This document shows, in pieces, positions 23,023 through 33,876 of a stretch of DNA of 64,000 bases. Every line of letters begins with the position of its first letter. Position 1 is the stretch's first letter. The notes below the pieces were generated by a model. It was not told where the DNA came from, did not search any database, and saw nothing but the letters and a program-made list of their open reading frames with translations. A program made the position numbers and the translations under genes. This DNA is from Scalesia atractyloides (lineage: Eukaryota; Streptophyta; Magnoliopsida; Asterales; Asteraceae): contig CAMTDV010000002.1 of the NCBI GenBank assembly GCA_947069175.1, positions 5,435,054 through 5,499,053 on the forward strand, read 5' to 3'.

Positions 23023-23552
23023 TACAAAAAGTTCTTGATTTAATGATGAATTAATTCGGTTTAAATTATTATTTTATTGAGCATATGATACGTGCAGTGG
23101 GATAAAAAAAATGTATTAATATAGGTGCATAGTGTCCTTACTAAAAAAGGGCAGGAAGAAAGAAATGAGAAGTGACTTTACATACAACGTGTGAAATGTC
23201 ATATCCTTCAAATTACTGCCCTATATACATTTGACGGGACAACACTTTGCTGTATTTAACATATATTAAAAAAGTGATATGTGCACAAACCTTTGATGTA
23301 TATAATAAAACTGTAGTATATTTGTTTATATCTTTTTAATTTAATACATTTACTGCTTAGGAATAGATTATAGCAATGAATAGAGAAAATCATTTAATGA
23401 GTCATCTATCTTTTTCTATATAATTACGTTAAAAATTATTAATATCTTTTAATTAAATAATATTTTTTATATTTTTATCATTATGCTTTTTTCTATTCTT
23501 CAAACCTTTTATTGATTAACAAGATTTTCTTTCTTCTCCACTCACAATCTCT

Positions 23553-23880
23553 GTTGTCAAGGCTCACCTAGATCTGCGTCTAGGCTCACTTTTCAGGCCC
23601 TCAGACGTATTTTGGGCCAAATTCCAACGGAATTCTGGTAAAAAATTGTTTGAATAAGTTTGAACATGTTTGAAACAATTATAAGAACCTTAAGCAAGCC
23701 TGTAAACAACCTAAAACAACTTAAACTATCCCTAAATAAGCCTAAAACATGTGCAAAATCCCTAAAAACTATATCTTTTACTACACGACTCGTCTAAAAA
23801 GATATGTTTTTTAAGCACCTTATGTTGAGCCCTAAGGCTCTCCCTGTGCACCATGAGTGCGTCTTGAGCCTTTGACGACT
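23553..23880. mobile_element. MITE-like element (TGTCAAGGCTC termini)
   Basis: Ends form imperfect inverted repeats: left GTTGTCAAGGCTC, right GAGCCTTTGACGAC. No coding capacity and about 330 bp long. I could not find a clear target duplication, so superfamily and exact ends are unsure. Confidence 0.4.
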
Positions 23881-23989
23881 ATGCCCACAACCACTCTATA
23901 TAATATAGACAACACACTCACAAAAATATCGAAGTTCGTTTGACCCGATTTCTATACTTTCTAGATAAAAGACATTTTGTACCGGATCT

Positions 23990-23992
<3 letters not shown>

Positions 23993-24073
<81 letters not shown>
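23993..24073. repeat. (TA)n microsatellite
   Basis: About 40 uninterrupted TA units. Such tracts are unstable and hard to assemble, so the length is not to be trusted. Confidence 0.95.
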
Positions 24074-24076
<3 letters not shown>

Positions 24077-24149
24077 ATGTATGTCGGTGTGCTTATAAAA
24101 GATGGTAAATTTTAGGTTGGTTTATATGCTAGTTCAAGTTTTAATATTT

Positions 24150-24265
24150 ATAAAAACATGATATAATACGATCACACTATAACTCATGTTGGGCAAATGC
24201 ATCCATCGTTACGTAATATAGTGATAGTAAGATATCTAGGCCGTCCAAGATATTTGGTCAACATA
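24150..24265 (-). mobile_element. Athila LTR fragment
   Basis: Text such as TGCATCCATCGTTACG, TAATATAGTGATAGTAAGATA and GTCCAAGATA resembles 9,750-9,850 of the Athila LTR (GTGCACCCATCGTGGACG, AATATAGTGATGGTAAAATA). It is a short diverged piece of a related LTR. Confidence 0.5.
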
Positions 24266-24445
24266 TTCTCTTTTTCTTTTTTTTTTTCGCCTGGTTTTGA
24301 TAACATATTATTTTTGGGTTTATTTTTACCTAAAAATTCAATATAAATCAATTTAAACCTATTTTGAACATTTAATCAACAAAACTTATTATAAATGGGT
24401 GATAATTTGACATAAAAACTTATGATTTTTTGTTCATATATACAA

Positions 24446-24817
24446 GGGATGGTTCAATGACGAACACTAAAAAACTAGGAACCAGAGAACAATGCATGTA
24501 ACATATTAAAAATTAATTTTTCAATTTTTTTCAAAGCGCTTGCATATAAATAGTAGAAGTCATTTTAATAAAAATATTCTAAAACGAAAAAAGAAAACAA
24601 AAATATGAAAAGACAGTTAAAACAGGAAAAAAAGTTCAAAAAAAAAAGATTTATTATTGTAATAGCTTCTACACATCTTTAAAGGCAAAAGTTCCAAAAA
24701 CAATTTTGAAAAAAAAATATATTTTTTAGCATTTTAAGCTGAACTTTTATGATATTATTAACATGTTAAATGCATGGATCCTTAGGTTCCCACTTTTTTA
24801 GTATCCCCATTGAACTC
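24446..24817. mobile_element. MITE with long terminal inverted repeats (possibly MULE-type)
   Basis: The left end (GATGGTTCAATGACG...CACTAAAAAACTAGGAACC...AATGCATGTAACAT) and the reverse complement of the right end (GTTCAATGGGGATACTAAAAAAGTGGGAACC...) match over about 55-60 bp. The centre is AT-rich and noncoding. A target duplication was not resolved because AT repeats adjoin both sides. Confidence 0.65.

Positions 24818-25458
<641 letters not shown>

Positions 25459-25494
<36 letters not shown>
25459..25494. repeat. (AT)n microsatellite
   Basis: About 18 AT units bordering the fold-back element. Confidence 0.9.
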
Positions 25495-25500
<6 letters not shown>

Positions 25501-25563
25501 TTTATACATAATGAACCATAATCTCATTTCTTTTTTTTCTTTTTGTTGGTTGTGGTACACGCC

Positions 25564-26171
25564 TAGGGTTGTAAATAAACCGAATGAACATAAACAAGGC
25601 CTTGATTGTGTTTGTTCATTAAGGAAATGAATGTCTCATGAACTGATCATGAACACTTACCAAACGCAAATAAAGTCAAACAAATGCTCATAAACATAAA
25701 GCAATACAAACAACATTTATAAACACAAATGAATACACATAAACATATATTCATTTTAGAATAAAATCTACATTTTTCACCACCAAAATTACGAAGCATC
25801 CACCAAAAAAATAAACACTTAACGTATTATCCGAACAAATTTGACATAATTATCAGAAGAAACAGAAATATAATTAACACAAAATTAAGAAGTTTGTTAA
25901 GCTTTAATTCAAACTAAAATTGAAATTGTCAAATGAGGGATGTTGGGGGAGGGGGGACATATAGTATAACTGGGTCCAAATTTTTAATAATTAAAAACAA
26001 TAAAACAAAAATATAGCATATAAAAATCTTTAAATGAACATAAACGAGCGAACATAAATGAACATATTATCGAACGTTCACGAACATAAACGAATGAACA
26101 CAACCTTTGTTCATGTTCATTCTTTTAACTTAATTAATGAAATTTGTTGTTTTTGTTCGTTAACCATCCCT
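25564..26171. mobile_element. hAT-like nonautonomous element (tentative)
   Basis: Left end AGGGTTGTAAATAAACC and right end GTTAACCATCCCT are imperfect inverted repeats. The interior is dominated by degenerate GAACATAAACGAA / TTCGTTCATGTTC text near both ends, as in an abundant plant hAT-type family I recall. No 8-bp duplication could be matched, so ends and family are tentative. Confidence 0.4.
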
Positions 26172-26449
26172 TTGATTCTTTAAATAAAATGAAAAAAAAA
26201 GTCAAACATGATGAATGGCCAAGACTGATTTTCTTGGTTCTCAAAGATCTAATCCTGTATATAACTAATAATGTTGTTTAAATATAACATAAATATATTT
26301 TTTTATTATTTGTTGTCATAACTTAATGTGTAATTGTAAGACCGTTCTTTATTTATTTAAATCTCTATAAAAATTTCACATTTAAACGAGTAAATGCGAA
26401 TATGCTTCACTAATTTTTATAAAAACGTTATCCACATTAACATTTTGAC

Positions 26450-27445
26450 GTATCGTCATTTGGTTGCGTAACAACAAAACCAAGTGCGGAAGCTTGAGCT
26501 TTGATCGTGTTCGTTTCTTCGCTAAGCTTGATCGTCATCCAAAAGCGTTTGCGGTAATCCTAAAATGGAAATTTGCAAATTATTAGTTTTATAGCAAATT
26601 TCCGAAAGCAAAACATAATAGACTTGCTTAAAAAATCAAATCTAAATAATTGATTTCCGAGGTGGCGTCGGCGACGCCATACAGATAATTGTGTCGGGTC
26701 AAGACAGCCATAGGCAGTAGGTTAACACGTCGGAACCAATGTGTTGCGTCGGCGACGGTGCCTTCTGCAGCAGTTTTGCTGCAGATTTGTTAAATGGTCC
26801 GTTCGACCCGTTTCAAGTCCCGATCATTTAAAAAACGACTCGGGACTTATGGTAACATGTCCGTAAAATATTATTTCCTGTTTTATTCAACGGTTGCTAG
26901 CCGTAGACTACAGATGACCACCGTAGCTTAAAATGGCCGTCGTAAGAACTTTTCCGTTTTTTCTGTTTTTGTTACGAAAACTTTTGTAACTTATTACATT
27001 TTTGCCCGTTTCCTATGAAACTAGTTTCTAAATGTCCATAAAATGTTTTCTTACATAATTAACCCGGAATCCAAATTCCAGATTCTTAATTCTTATGAAT
27101 TACGCACCCATTCCCGGTTTATGCATATATCCATTTTTTTGACCCGTTAAGAGTTTAAGCACTTAAGCTTTAGTCTCACTTTCCTTTACCTTACTTCTCA
27201 TTTCCATACTAGGATATTTATTTATTTTCCACCACAACTATACTTGTGTTGGATTGGTTATAGGAAGTGATATATTTTTAAATCCTACCCTTCGGTTTGA
27301 CACTTTACGAAAAAGACCCGTTATGAGGCGTTAAGCCAAAACGACTTATGCCATTTATCATTATACTACCGCAAGTTGGACTTTCTTATAAAACTCATTT
27401 TTAAACTACCCCCTAAGGTCGTTTGGTCGATTTATCATTCATGGG
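26450..27445 (-). mobile_element. Probable old LTR, left part (split by element B)
   Basis: Noncoding, moderately GC-rich DNA that continues across element B at 38,546. I could not find the expected TG start with a matching duplication, so the left boundary is approximate. 27,441-27,445 (ATGGG) is the target duplication of element B. Confidence 0.35.
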
Positions 27446-27630
27446 TGTAACATTTGTAAAAATCGGGTCTCCAAAACCCGCTCTGTTTTGTAATCTTGTA
27501 CCATGTTATAAAAGATTCGTTAATTATTTATGATTATTTTGAGTTTAAACGTTACATAATTAATAAATAAACTAAACTATAAAAATTATATTTGATAAAA
27601 AGTTAAAATAAAATAAATAAAAAACATTTG

Positions 27631-27707
27631 TACCTGCCGGGACTCGAACCCGGGTCAGCCAAGCCTTCAAAACAACTTAACTTTCTTTCACTAAACCACT
27701 CCGCCAC
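27631..27707 (-). other. Single tRNA-like module, opposite strand (B, 5' LTR)
   Basis: On the minus strand there is an A-box-like TGGCGGAGTGG (27,696-27,706) and B-box GGTTCGAGTCC (27,640-27,650). The T-arm CCGGG-TTCGAGT-CCCGG has all five pairs. The distance from A-box to B-box fits Ser/Leu-type tRNAs. I see no matching acceptor stem. Confidence 0.7.
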
Positions 27708-28564
27708 AATGTGTTTTTCTGTTAACACTAGGCAAACAATTGGATCTTATACGCAAACTCGATTTAATCGTTGATGCCATCTGAAAACCGATAATCGGCA
27801 AACCAATCGTTAAATCGATTGTTTACCTCACCATTTCAGTTATAACCGATATGCGACGGTTTCTAATTAAGTCAGAATTGATTGAACATTAAGCTTTATC
27901 ATTTCGGCTTTTGAAACCGAAAAATTTCATCAAGTTCTGTTTTATTTCGAGCTCCAGATCATTTACACGATTCAGAACTATCACAACAATATCCAATTTC
28001 ATTTTCGTCGCATTCCTGAACCATAAGATCTTCTGAATCTGTTCGCCGGAATTTTTCTGCAAGTCACCGGAAAACCGGGACTCACATTCTCACGGTAATT
28101 CCTTCGACTCTTTTTGTTTAAAACATGTGATTAGTCAATCTCTAACACAACTCCATCATCAGAATCAATCTTAGCCAACGTATATCGGAAATCTTATCTT
28201 CGCTGGAAAGTTTCTGAGACTGCCGGAATCCAACTGTGAACTGGTATGATATCCAAAACTTCTTTTAAACCTTGTTTAAGTAAGACAACTTTATGAGTAA
28301 TCGATCAACGCTGTTAATTGGTTCAACAGTCGGAGTTCATTTCCAATACCGACAAACCTTCGCCGGATTTCTGTGATTATCTTCAATCGGTAAATTCTGT
28401 TCCTTAAACTCTCTCCATTCCTTACTCTTGAATTGCTGTTAATGTCTAAAAACTTTGTAAACCACAAATCAATCGTAATCAGTCGAGTTACGTTGCCTGT
28501 GTAATCGGTGAAGAAGATGAAGTTCTATCAGAATATAAGAGTAATTAAAATCCGAATTATAAAC

Positions 28565-28985
28565 GGGTTAGACACACAGTCCAGCGGTGGACTGTGTGCA
28601 AATTTCATATTCACGTCCCGAGTTCGATCCTTGCTACGCGCACGCTTGTGTAATAACATTCTTTTTTTTTAATCATGAACTAACCCGGGTTGAAACGGGT
28701 AGTTGTTAAGTATAATATAAATCAAGAATATAACCGGGTTAGACACACAGTCCAGCGGTGGACTGTGTGCAAGATAAACTTCACGTCGCGCGTTCGAATC
28801 CTGTCCCGAGCACCGGTCCATGGAATTAAAACGTTTTTGCAAAATAAAGGAATTTTCGGTTAATTCAAATAAGTAAATAAATATAATTAAAACCGAGTTT
28901 ATAACGGGTTAGTCACGTAGCTCAGCTGGTTGAGCTACGTGCACGTGAATGGAAGGTCGCCGGTTCGAATCCCGCCCGGCGCAGG
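28565..28985 (+). other. Three tandem tRNA-like modules (B, 5' LTR)
   Basis: Hairpins start at 28,573, 28,744 and 28,914, that is 171 and 170 bp apart. Modules 1 and 2 have the same perfect 11-bp stem CACACAGTCCA with loop GCGG, followed by AGTTCGATCC (28,621) and CGTTCGAATCC (28,791). Module 3 has CACGTAGCTCA/TGAGCTACGTG around GCTGGT. It contains a canonical A-box TAGCTCAGCTGG (28,918-28,929) and B-box GGTTCGAATCC (28,962-28,972) at tRNA-like spacing, with four of five T-stem pairs. Each module is preceded by CGGGTTAG. The segments flanking module 3 do not pair as an acceptor stem. Confidence 0.78.
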
Positions 28986-29005
28986 AATTTACCGCTGACC
29001 GAACC

Positions 29006-29025
29006 GGTCAACGGTCAACGGTCAA
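29006..29025 (+). promoter_or_regulatory. W-box array (B, 5' LTR)
   Basis: Three GGTCAA (TTGACC complement) cores at 7-bp spacing, just downstream of module 3. An AT-rich TATATATTTATTTATT tract follows, so the array could be promoter-proximal. The twin array is at 37,302-37,321. Confidence 0.5.
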
Positions 29026-29540
29026 CAGTAAAAAAATAATATTTTTTTATATATTTATTTATTTAATTTAATTTAAAAATCAATTAAAAATACTTAAAAA
29101 TAACATTTTTAAAGATAGAAAATAGCCATAAACTCATAAAAATATATCTAAAATTTCATTAAAATCCTTAATAACATTCATCCACTCAATATATTTTTCC
29201 ATTATTATTTAGGTTAGTTTTCCTCGTCGACTCGCTCATCTAAATCGTGCGCATCTCACCATCTCAAATTCAACGCACCAATGTGAGTGAACCTTTCAAA
29301 TTCCCCGTTTTAATCACGTTTTGGGGTGTATCATGTGTCTTTGTTTATTTACATATTATAACGAAATTATTGTGCATACATCATATCATGACATGTGTAT
29401 TAGTTTGTTGCTGTTAAGTAGTTATTATTGGATGCAAATTATTATTTCAGTACATGCATTTGCCGAGGCCGCAGCTCCCCATCCATCGAGGTTGAGCTTG
29501 ATCCCCATTTTATTATGCGGTTGATCTGTGGCGTGCCCGC

Positions 29541-29773
29541 ACGATCGGCTCCGTTTGATTGAGCCTTGATCGGTCATTTCATTTTACATTCAATACATGC
29601 AATACGCTCGGCTCCGTTTGATTGAGCCTTGAGTGCACAGTTCAATTTACATTTCCAGTTCATGCAATACGTTCGGCTCCATTTGATTGAGCCTTGAGCG
29701 CACAGTTCAATTTACATTTCCAGTTCATGCAATACGATCGGCTTCGTTTGATTGAGCCTTGATCGCACAGTTC
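29541..29773 (+). repeat. LTR minisatellite, GGCTC...GAGCC hairpin unit (B, 5' LTR)
   Basis: Four units of about 60-66 bp with GGCTCCGTTTGATTGAGCC (a stem-loop), each linked by CATTT(A/C)..., CATGCAATACG. One unit has CCATTTG and another CTTCGTTTG, small changes in stem or loop. The twin array is at about 37,838-38,070. Confidence 0.85.
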
Positions 29774-30246
29774 ATTTATGTTAGTTATCGTATGATATTG
29801 GTATATTCATGTATGCTATCAAGTGTTAATGTATGTTATAATTGTAACTGCTATTTGCCAATGTTTGATTACTTACATGTGCTCTTTTATGATTATGCAC
29901 AATATTTTATTGATAAACTAACCATAAAATCATTATCAAATGTTTATCTAATAAGGTTCACTCGCCAACTTATGTTGACCCAAAACCTCCCATTTTACAC
30001 ATGATACAGGTGAACCAGCAGCAGCTAGGAACACATAGGACCTGGATTAGAAGAAATAAAACGATTTAGTATTTGGATTGTTATGTTTGGTTATTTTCCC
30101 TTGTATTGAATGAACATGTTTGGATGTTTGAGAATGTAACTTTGACTTCATTAATTATGAAACATAATAGTAAATGTCATGTGCTTTGGTGATAACCCAA
30201 TTATGCCCCGACTCTTATTTCCGCTGCGGGTCGGGGTGTGACAGAT

Positions 30247-30259
30247 TGGTATCAGAGCC
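30247..30259 (+). promoter_or_regulatory. Primer binding site, element B (initiator tRNA-Met)
   Basis: TGGTATCAGAGCC, a perfect complement to the 3' end of initiator tRNA-Met, three bases after the 5' LTR. Confidence 0.92.
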
Positions 30260-30264
30260 ATGAC

Positions 30265-31053
30265 TATAGGGATATAGGATAGGTTATTAGACCCTTAGAG
30301 CCTATACTATAGTCGATTAGAAACTTATAAAAATTTTGTGTGTTATATGCCAAATTTCATGATGTTTATATGTTTATGTTAAATGTTACATTTGATATTG
30401 TACAAGCATGTTCATAAGTATGTATTATCAAATAATGCCTATCATGAAATCGTATGATCATAACATGTCACATCCATGCAAGCACACACCACATCATGAT
30501 CGATTTTACAATGATTTTCGTGTTTTCAAATCTCATCAAAGTGAGTTCTCATGACGGGCATGTAGTAACTGGAAGGGTACTAGTACCGGTAGTCGGAACG
30601 CCCTGTCTAGGCTGGCATTCGTATAAATCCAAAATAAAGGACCAGTTTTCCTACCTGGGGACTACCGATGAGAGTACGAAATACCTATTAGGCCAAAGCA
30701 TGCTATACCAAACGTCGTGAGAGCTAATCCCACTTTGAGTTGTCATTGTGTCTACACCTGGACACGTTCCGACCAAACATCTCATGAACATATTTTGTGG
30801 TTTGCATTCGGGGGATGCGAGTGTTAAATTGCCAATACTAATGTGAATCCTACCAAGCCAATAGCCATGGGGGCCCACATGACTATGTAGGTGAAGGTAT
30901 GGGGGACATTTGAGGCCCAACATGAGCGAACCCAAGACATCCTTTGGATGTAGTTGCATTATTGATATTTATGTTATTTTCATTTTCTTAAAGACACATG
31001 ACACCTAAAAAGACACCATAAACTCACAATCTTCTCATTTTATGATCCTGTAG
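30265..31053 (+). other. Untranslated leader of element B
   Basis: About 790 bp between the primer site and the first gag codon. No convincing gene. It would hold the packaging/dimerisation signals in an active copy (inference). Element A has lost most of this stretch. Confidence 0.6.
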
Positions 31054-33876
31054 ATGTCGTCTAGACAGCATCGAAGGGGTAGGAAATCGGAAAAGTCTCG
31101 GGAACGTTTGGCCACTCATATCGCGAATCAAATGGCCACGATATTGCCTGACATCATAGTACAAGTACAACAAGCCCTTGCTACAAATCCTACTAACCCT
31201 CCTCAACAACAGGACCAGAACATCAACAACCCTCCTACCATCAAATGCTCTTACAAACATTTTAAGTCCTGTGATCCTCCAAAATTCGAAGGGACTGAGG
31301 GAGTCACTGCTCTCCTACATTGGTTCGAGGAGATGGAAAACGTTTTCTTAAACTGCGATTGTCCTGAGGATCGCAAAGTTCGTTACGCCACCGGGAGACT
31401 ACTTGGTGTAGCTCTCACTTGGTGGAATACTGAGAAAGGAAAGAGAGGAACAGAAGATGCGATGGCCTTAACTTGGGAGGAGTTAAGGGAAATCATGACT
31501 AGGCGATTCTGTCCTAGAAGTGAAATTAAGAAATTGGAGGATGAATTTCATGCCTTGAAGCAAAAAGAGGGTGATCACTCTACTTACAACAAGAGGTTCT
31601 TGGAGTTGAACCAAATGGTTCCAAACTTATTCACTCCAACCTATCGTCTGATCGAACATTACATTCGAGGACTTCCCTCGAAGATCCAAGATTCGGTTCT
31701 CAGCGTTTCACCGGTAACACTCGAAGCTGCCATGGAGTTGGCAACGGAACTGACTGAAAATCGAATTCGCAATGGGAAGTTCAAAGAAGAAAAGAAGAAA
31801 GCCCCTGCTGAGGGACAAACCTCAAACCACCACACTCCTTCCTCTAAGTTTGCTAATAAGAGGAAGCGTAACACCAAGAACTTTGCAGTCACCCAAACCA
31901 ACACCCCTATTCTTGCTGCACCCATCACTCAAGCCACTCCTTCACCCGCGCCATACAGAAAACCATACACAGGGCCACTACCAAAATGTAACCGTTGTCA
32001 GTATCACCACTCCCCTGATTATCCTTGCCAATACTGTACCGGCTGCGGTCGCGCCGGACACACTATTCAAAACTGCCGCACGTCTCAACGAACAAACCGC
32101 CACCAACCTATGCTAATGGGTCAAGCACAACAACAACTACCATTTCCACCCACCCAACATTTAGCCCAAGCATACTATCAACCCAATTACCCTATGGGCC
32201 AACCTATGCGGGCTTGTTTCAATTGCGGCGACCCAAGTCATTTCAGAAACACATGTCCAAGGCTGGTCAATATTATTCATGCTCAGGCCCAAGCCAACCC
32301 TGTGAATCAAGCGAACCAAGCTCCTCCACCTGCTAGAGGAAGAGCTTTCAATATTAACGCAAACCAGGCCAGAGCTGACGGCAATGTGGTCAACGGTACG
32401 TTTCTTATAAATGGTAGATATGCCTCTATGTTATTTGATACTGGTGCGGATAGAAGTTTCGTGTCATTAGAATTTGAACCTATCTTAAGTAAAAATCGGG
32501 ATAAGCTCGCGGAATCCATAATGGTGGAAGTTGCGGACGGAAAACCAGTTTCATTAGACTCTATTTTACGCAACTGTACACTCACCTTAAACGACCACGA
32601 TTTCTCAGTCGATCTTATTCCTATGAAGCTGGGAAGTTTTGACATCATAATCGGGATGGATTGGCTCAGTCAACATCATGCGGAAGTTGTATGTCGTGAG
32701 AAATTTATTCGTATTCCTCTTTCAAACGGTCAGACTCTTCGAATCATTGGAGAAACCTCGTCGAAAGGGCTCAACTTAATGTCTTGTCTTCAAGCTCAAA
32801 AATACCTTAGCAAGAATTATGTCGCGTTTTTAGCCCATATCATCAAGAAGGGGACCACAGAGAAGAAACTTGAAGATATTCATGGTGTAAAAGATTTTCC
32901 ACAAGTTTTTCCTGACGACATTTCAGGACTTCCTCCAATCAGAGATGTCGAATTCCGTATCGATCTTATACCTGGTGCTACACCAGTGGCAAAATCTCCA
33001 TATAGGTTAGCCCCCTCCGAAATGCAAGAGCTAGCCAGTCAATTGCAAGAGTTGACTGACAAGGGATTCATACGCCCCAGCTCATCGCCTTGGGGTGCAC
33101 CTGTCCTTTTTGTAAAGAAGAAAGATGGATCTTTTCGGATGTGCATCGACTACAGAGAGCTCAACAAGTTAACCATCAAAAATCGATATCCTTTACCTCG
33201 CATAGATGATCTTCTTGACCAACTACAAGGTGCCAGTTGCTTTTCGAAAATCGACCTTCGATCTGGCTATCATCAGCTTAGAGTGCATGAAGAAGACGTC
33301 CCTAAAACTGCTTTTCGAACTCGTTATGGTCACTATGAATTCATGGTTATGCCGTTTGGATTAACCAACGCACCAGCTGTTTTCATGGACCTAATGAATA
33401 GAGTCTGCAAACCTTACCTCGATCGATTTGTTATTGTATTCATCGACGATATTCTTATCTATTCAAAATCTAAAGCTGATCATGAGCGTCATCTACGACT
33501 CGTTCTTGCACTTCTAGAAAAGGAAAAGCTTTATGCCAAGTTCTCTAAATGTGAATTCTGGTTAAAAGAGGTGCAATTTCTCGGGCATGTAGTCAATGAC
33601 AAAGGAATACATGTTGACCCATCAAAGATCAAAGCAGTTCAAGAATGGCAAGCTCCACGTACACCAACCGAAGTAAGGTCTTTTCTTGGACTTGCTGGCT
33701 ATTATCGTCGGTTCATTTCAAACTTCTCTCGCATTGCGGTGCCACTCACGGCTTTAACCATAAGGGAAAACCATTCGTATGGGGACCCAAGCAAGAAGAA
33801 GCTTTTCAAACTCTTAAGCAAAAACTTTGTGATGCCCCAATCCTCACTCTTCCTGAAGGTTGTGATGATTTTGTAG
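31054..33876 (+). CDS. Element B Gag-protease-reverse transcriptase polyprotein (5' part of broken gag-pol)
   Basis: Start MSSRQHRRGRK follows the leader and gives the longest frame. Gag core lies at about residues 85-200 (HWFEEMENVFLN, MTRRFCPRSEIKKLE). Cys/His clusters lie near 305-345 and at about 388 (CFNCGDPSHFRNTC). Protease active site is LFDTGADRS at about 460. Reverse transcriptase begins at about 650 with the catalytic motif FIDD at about 796-799. Gag packages the RNA, the protease cuts the polyprotein and reverse transcriptase copies the RNA. The true frame ends at about residue 903 (PLTALT); two 1-nt deletions then shift it and the last 37 or so residues are out of frame. Intact relatives read on into RNase H and integrase. 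Confidence 0.92.
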   Translation: MSSRQHRRGRKSEKSRERLATHIANQMATILPDIIVQVQQALATNPTNPPQQQDQNINNPPTIKCSYKHFKSCDPPKFEGTEGVTALLHWFEEMENVFLNCDCPEDRKVRYATGRLLGVALTWWNTEKGKRGTEDAMALTWEELREIMTRRFCPRSEIKKLEDEFHALKQKEGDHSTYNKRFLELNQMVPNLFTPTYRLIEHYIRGLPSKIQDSVLSVSPVTLEAAMELATELTENRIRNGKFKEEKKKAPAEGQTSNHHTPSSKFANKRKRNTKNFAVTQTNTPILAAPITQATPSPAPYRKPYTGPLPKCNRCQYHHSPDYPCQYCTGCGRAGHTIQNCRTSQRTNRHQPMLMGQAQQQLPFPPTQHLAQAYYQPNYPMGQPMRACFNCGDPSHFRNTCPRLVNIIHAQAQANPVNQANQAPPPARGRAFNINANQARADGNVVNGTFLINGRYASMLFDTGADRSFVSLEFEPILSKNRDKLAESIMVEVADGKPVSLDSILRNCTLTLNDHDFSVDLIPMKLGSFDIIIGMDWLSQHHAEVVCREKFIRIPLSNGQTLRIIGETSSKGLNLMSCLQAQKYLSKNYVAFLAHIIKKGTTEKKLEDIHGVKDFPQVFPDDISGLPPIRDVEFRIDLIPGATPVAKSPYRLAPSEMQELASQLQELTDKGFIRPSSSPWGAPVLFVKKKDGSFRMCIDYRELNKLTIKNRYPLPRIDDLLDQLQGASCFSKIDLRSGYHQLRVHEEDVPKTAFRTRYGHYEFMVMPFGLTNAPAVFMDLMNRVCKPYLDRFVIVFIDDILIYSKSKADHERHLRLVLALLEKEKLYAKFSKCEFWLKEVQFLGHVVNDKGIHVDPSKIKAVQEWQAPRTPTEVRSFLGLAGYYRRFISNFSRIAVPLTALTIRENHSYGDPSKKKLFKLLSKNFVMPQSSLFLKVVMIL

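Larger units (their letters stand above)
27446..30243 (+). mobile_element. 5' LTR of element B
   Basis: Starts TGTAACATTTGTAAAAATC and ends GGGTCGGGGTGTGACA. Contains an antisense tRNA-like module (27,631-27,707), CCGGAA-type motifs (28,040-28,380), the three-module tRNA-like block (28,565-28,985), W-boxes (29,006-29,025), an AT-rich TATA-like stretch (about 29,040-29,065) and a four-copy hairpin minisatellite (29,541-29,773). The TATA-like stretch just downstream of the W-boxes is a reasonable core promoter candidate (inference). Confidence 0.93.

Noticed and set aside
29321..30004. Open frames in the B LTR repeated at 37,618-38,301
   Set aside because: Chance frames in LTR DNA, duplicated because the LTRs are copies; one covers the hairpin minisatellite.
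31659..32648. Minus-strand frames opposite the element B gag-protease region
   Set aside because: Shadow frames of the coding strand, also mirrored in element A; no independent support.
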